Shown: one piece after another, positions 48,090-51,367 of the stretch
Layout of the letters: every line of letters begins with the position of its first letter
How positions within the stretch are numbered: the stretch's first letter is position 1
DNA from: an uncultured Collinsella sp.
GTDB taxonomy: Bacteria > Actinomycetota > Coriobacteriia > Coriobacteriales > Coriobacteriaceae
Direction of reading: 5' to 3'
Length of the DNA stretch: 51,367 nucleotides
Assembly (NCBI GenBank): GCA_902493535.1
Contig: CABUQG010000013.1
Span: 1-51,367, forward strand
Notes under the pieces: generated by a model
Databases searched by the model: none
What the model was told of the DNA's origin: nothing
Seen by the model: the letters and a program-made list of their open reading frames with translations, nothing else
Translations under genes and position numbers: made by a program

Positions 48090-50585
48090 TTAGCTGATTC
48101 CCACAAACATGCAGCCCGAAGTCGCCCCGCGCAGGCGGGCGGCGGGCTTGCGGCCGGCTTGAGCCGCCTCGACGGCGCGACGGACGCGAGCGACGGCACG
48201 GCCAATCTCATCGGCCTCGAGCAGCGTTCCGTCCACCATAAGACGACGGATGCCGGCGTCGAGCAGCTGCGGTACCTGCGGCGTGAGGTCGATGGGGTAG
48301 GCATCGTACAGGCGAGAGCGGCCGTGGATGTCAGTTCGGACGGGCATGACCTTTCCGTCGATATTCTTGAGCGAGAGCTTGCGGGCACGCAGGCGGCAGC
48401 TGGCACAATCGTGGATACAGCCGTTGGCAACCTGCAGAATGCAATGCTCGCTTGTCATGACGCGCGGGCGGCCAAAGACGGTGATGCCCAGAGCCGCGGG
48501 CGCGGCGGCGCCGAGCGAGACAATCTCGTCGAGTGTGATCTCGGGCGAGAGCCAAAACGCACCGGCTCCGCGCTCGGCAAGCGCCTCCATGCAGGGCGTG
48601 TTGTGCACCGGCAGGCAAGAGCGGACCTCCGCCGTGGCGCCAACCTGGGCGGCCAGCGCGAGCTCAGAGATGTTGCCAATATCGACCGTGGCACCGGCAA
48701 CAACCCACGGGTCAACGCGCTCGTGGTCGACGGTGCGGCAGACCTCGTCGAGTACGGGTACAATGCCCTGCTCAAGTGCATCGGCGGGGGAGACACCGGC
48801 TGCCTCGAGCGCATCGGTGGTCATGTAGATGCGCGTTGCACCCTCCGCGCGGGCGGCCTCGGCGGCCTCGAGCGAGGTGACGGTGGTGCAGATCTGCGGC
48901 TCATCGCGGTAGTGCTCGGGCGCGGGGCGGGAATTACTGGTTACAATCGCCGGCAGCTCGAGCGTTTTCGCGCGCTCCTCGTACGGTGCCAGAATGGCCT
49001 CTTCCAGCGCCTTACAAGCGGCGGCGCGCACCTTGTGCACGGCGGAAAAGCCCATACCGCAGCCGGCGTCGAGCGAAACGTCAAAGCTCGCGGCCTCAAA
49101 GGGAGAGGAGCCCATGCGCCCGACGTGCTCAACCAGATCGGACGCCTCGACCGCGCGGGTCTTGGCGGCCTCGACGGTAAAGCCCGTGGCCGTGGCCGTA
49201 AGCGAAGGATCGTCGCAACAGGTGAGCGTAACGGCAAACGGCTCGCCCAGACGCGCCACAACGGACACGTCTACGGCGCGGCGGCGCAGCACATCGCGCT
49301 TGAGTGCGGCGCCGGCGGCGTCAATGGCGCGCTGGCTTCGAATCACGCGCACGCGGCAGCCCTCGGGCATGCTACGGGGCACGCGACACTCGATAACATC
49401 GCCGGCAGCGGCATCATCGGCGGCAATGGTGGTCAGGAACTGGTCAAACTCGTTATTGTGGCGAAGCTCCAGCAGGTCGCCCTTGCCCACGGGCTCAAGC
49501 AGCTCAATGCGGGCGATGGCGGCGCGGCGACGGCGATCGTCGGGCTTTAGTCCGCGTACATCGCGGTTGGCCAGACGGCTGCCCAGCACCGTGCCCACAA
49601 TCTGGCCGCGGTTGTTGGAGCGCTCGTAGCTCATCATCTCGTCGCCCGAGGTGCCATCCTGGTAGGCGTGCGTAAAGTCGCGATTAAAGCAGCGCTTGAG
49701 CTGGCGCTGGCGAGCGGCGTCCTCGTGCTTATCTACGGCGACCCCGGCCAGCATGTCATCAATCTGGTGACGGTACACATCGACGATGGAGTACACGTAA
49801 TCGGGAGCCTTCATGCGGCCCTCAAGCTTGAGCGATGCGGCGCCGGCGTCATACAGACGGCGAACAAGCTGCGACGTGTTAGTGTCGCGCGGGCATAGCG
49901 CGCGCTCGCGACCGGCAGGGGAGAGCGAGCGGCCGTTCTCGTCGATCAGCTCGTAAGGCAGGCGACAGGGCTGAGCGCACATGCCGCGGTTGGCCGAGCG
50001 GCCCGCCATGGCAAAGCTCGACAGCAGGCACAGACCCGAGTAGCAAAAGCAGATGGCGCCGTGGCTAAAGACCTCGAGGTCCACATCGGGCGCGGCGTTG
50101 TGAATGGCGGCGATCTCGTCGATGGAGAGCTCGCGCGAGAGAGTCACGCGGTCGGCGCCCTGCTCGCGGCACCAAAGGGTTCCGCGGTCGTCATGGATGT
50201 TCGCCTGGGTCGAGATGTGCGTCTCGATGCCGGGCATGGTGCGCTTGACCTCAAAGAACAGACCCCAGTCCTGGATAATGAAGGCATCGGCGCCCAGCGT
50301 GGAGCAGCGACGGATGAGTTGCAGTGCATCGCTCATCTCGGACTGCTTGATGACGATGTTTACCGTGACGTAGACGCGCGACCCGGCTAGATGCGCGGCG
50401 CGGCAGGCTTGCTCAAAGGCCTCGTCGGTAAAGTTGGTTGCCTTGCGGCGGGCGTTGAAGCTGCCCATGCCGCAGTAGATGGCGTCTGCCCCGGCAGCGA
50501 GCGCGGCGGCAAAGGGCTCCGGGCCTCCGGCGGGGGCCAAGAGCTCGGGTCTGCGGTTGGTGGTTCGACTGGCGGTTGCGGTCAT
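48090..50585 (-). CDS. U32 family protein, RlhA-like 23S rRNA hydroxylation protein
   Basis: An 831-aa protein. The U32 signature is visible as EVFSHGAICFCYSGLC (171-186), with Cys203 and Cys207 following. E. coli RlhA, the nearest named relative, helps hydroxylate C2501 of 23S rRNA; other U32 members act on tRNA or ubiquinone. After the U32 domain comes a middle region (about 300-450, DUF3656-like), then a second barrel-like part with four Cys near CIHDCASC. Being longer than RlhA, it may combine two U32 units. Operon with a pseudouridine synthase supports an RNA role. Confidence 0.85.
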   Translation of the reverse strand: MTATASRTTNRRPELLAPAGGPEPFAAALAAGADAIYCGMGSFNARRKATNFTDEAFEQACRAAHLAGSRVYVTVNIVIKQSEMSDALQLIRRCSTLGADAFIIQDWGLFFEVKRTMPGIETHISTQANIHDDRGTLWCREQGADRVTLSRELSIDEIAAIHNAAPDVDLEVFSHGAICFCYSGLCLLSSFAMAGRSANRGMCAQPCRLPYELIDENGRSLSPAGRERALCPRDTNTSQLVRRLYDAGAASLKLEGRMKAPDYVYSIVDVYRHQIDDMLAGVAVDKHEDAARQRQLKRCFNRDFTHAYQDGTSGDEMMSYERSNNRGQIVGTVLGSRLANRDVRGLKPDDRRRRAAIARIELLEPVGKGDLLELRHNNEFDQFLTTIAADDAAAGDVIECRVPRSMPEGCRVRVIRSQRAIDAAGAALKRDVLRRRAVDVSVVARLGEPFAVTLTCCDDPSLTATATGFTVEAAKTRAVEASDLVEHVGRMGSSPFEAASFDVSLDAGCGMGFSAVHKVRAAACKALEEAILAPYEERAKTLELPAIVTSNSRPAPEHYRDEPQICTTVTSLEAAEAARAEGATRIYMTTDALEAAGVSPADALEQGIVPVLDEVCRTVDHERVDPWVVAGATVDIGNISELALAAQVGATAEVRSCLPVHNTPCMEALAERGAGAFWLSPEITLDEIVSLGAAAPAALGITVFGRPRVMTSEHCILQVANGCIHDCASCRLRARKLSLKNIDGKVMPVRTDIHGRSRLYDAYPIDLTPQVPQLLDAGIRRLMVDGTLLEADEIGRAVARVRRAVEAAQAGRKPAARLRGATSGCMFVGIS

Positions 50586-50767
50586 ATCCTGCCTTTCAAA
50601 ATGCTCAGATATTCAAAAGTATAGTGGCGCCGTTGCGGCAGGCGATGCCCGTGCTCCAAGCGGGATAAAGTCTTCAGCAGCTTGGGCTGGCTGACCCCGT
50701 GGAGAACCGTTCAGCTGCCAACGGGCGCCGTTGGGCGATAAAATATTCTCGCAGCGTGATAATAATC
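50586..50767. other. Divergent non-coding region before ridA
   Basis: I see no gene. It separates the minus-strand U32 gene from the ridA promoter. A reading frame open from 50699 into ridA is not supported by a ribosome site. Confidence 0.5.
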
Positions 50768-50796
50768 TTGCATCGCGCGGAAACCTTGAGTACTAT
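50768..50796 (+). promoter_or_regulatory. ridA promoter
   Basis: TTGCAT (50768-50773) and TACTAT (50791-50796) are spaced by 17 bp, about 88 bp before ridA. Confidence 0.6.
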
Positions 50797-50884
50797 CCCA
50801 ATCAAGCGCGGTGTTCAGACCGAACTGTGCCTCCCGGTGCGAACGCCGCGCTCACGCTTTCTAGTTAACCGTAAGGAGATAAAC

Positions 50885-51262
50885 ATGAGCAAGACCGTCG
50901 TGTCTTCCGATAACGCACCCGCAGCCATCGGACCGTATTCCCCCGGTATCCAGACCGGCAACATGGTGTTCCTGTCCGGCCAGCTGGGCATCGACCCCAC
51001 AACTGGCAAGATGCCCAAGGGCGTCGAGGCCCAGGCCAAGCAGTCCCTTGCTAACGTCGAGGCCCTGCTGACTGCCGCCGGCGCTACGTTTGCCGATGTC
51101 GTCAAGACCACGGTCTACCTGGCCGACATTGCCGACTTCGCTGCCGTGAACGAGATCTACGCCTCCAAGTTCGAGGCTCCGTTCCCCGCGCGCAGCGCTT
51201 TCCAGGTTGCCGCCCTTCCGGCTGGCGGTCTGGTCGAGATCGAGGTCGTCGCCGCTCTCTAA
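50885..51262 (+). CDS. ridA: RidA family reactive intermediate/imine deaminase
   Basis: A 125-aa trimeric enzyme that hydrolyses 2-aminoacrylate and similar imines. Tyr18 in GPYSPG, Arg103 in PARSAF and the C-terminal VEIEVVA are the family's site residues. ATG 50885 follows GTAAGGAG. Bases 51263-51367 after it contain no feature that I can support. Confidence 0.95.
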   Translation: MSKTVVSSDNAPAAIGPYSPGIQTGNMVFLSGQLGIDPTTGKMPKGVEAQAKQSLANVEALLTAAGATFADVVKTTVYLADIADFAAVNEIYASKFEAPFPARSAFQVAALPAGGLVEIEVVAAL

Positions 51263-51367
51263 GGCGTTGGCAACAACTAAACATGACATGCAAAAAGACC
51301 CTGCAGCGCGTGTGAACTGCGCCCCAAATCTTGGACGCCCTAAATAGCGACTAGGCCGCAAGGGCCT

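Noticed and set aside
48159..49550. A + strand frame of 463 codons opposite the U32 gene
   Set aside because: Antisense shadow; the U32 signature is on the minus strand.

Overview
The window reads as a chromosomal segment of a high-GC, anaerobic gut actinobacterium of class Coriobacteriia. Collinsella is the best guess, from gene content, the strong G/C third-position bias, the Streptococcus-like fab operon ending in a fused accDA, and the many short palindromic intergenic repeats. That assignment is from recognition, not from a database search. Almost everything is on the + strand; the exceptions are a hypothetical gene (6235-6894), birA (25076-25852) and an rRNA-modification pair (47415-50585).

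Layout. 1-458: tandem hairpin repeats and an iron-type promoter/operator. 458-8124: a FeoA-FeoB iron transporter, an MFS exporter, a GH13 glycosidase coupled to a DNA-deoxyinosine glycosylase, an unrecognised protein and a class I aminotransferase. 8125-9692: a long hairpin element, then promoter, L10 leader RNA, rplJ and rplL. 9945-10850: galU. 11142-19115: rpoB-rpoC. 19187-21177: an ECF sigma factor with a membrane partner, bracketed by inverted repeats. 21200-25016: a second hairpin element and the str operon rpsL-rpsG-fusA-rpsJ, with no tuf. 25076-35200: birA divergent from a complete type II fatty acid operon (fabH-acpP-fabK-fabD-fabG-fabF-accB-fabZ-accC-accDA). 35217-38427: an orphan PTS EIIC, a CDF metal exporter and a histidine phosphatase. 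38463-44738: a third hairpin element and a shortened S10/spc cluster in two units, rplC-D-W and rplB-rpsS-rplV-rpsC-rplP-rpmC-rpsQ-rplN-rplX. 45160-46989: a Gfo/Idh/MocA dehydrogenase with a DeoR regulator. 46990-47415: terminators and a palindrome array. 47415-50585: an RluA-type synthase and a U32 protein. 50885-51262: ridA.

How the genes work together. Most of the window is transcription/translation hardware (RNA polymerase beta and beta', L10, L7/L12, EF-G and 15 further ribosomal proteins). In its middle sits the membrane lipid module, where BirA biotinylates AccB for the AccC/AccDA carboxylase that feeds FabD, FabH and the elongation cycle.

Most notable. (1) RpoC carries a roughly 230-residue C-terminal extension containing a helix-hairpin-helix domain that looks like the RNA polymerase alpha CTD, with most of its DNA-contacting residues kept. 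(2) RpoB has a rewritten fork-loop-2 segment, eight residues longer than usual. (3) Three intergenic elements share a covarying core but carry completely different, perfectly self-complementary arms of 35-49 bp; each lies just upstream of a ribosomal-protein transcription unit. (4) Two terminators show the same conserved-loop, variable-arm design. (5) The str/S10/spc superoperon is broken up. (6) RpsL has Arg at position 88, a position linked to streptomycin resistance.
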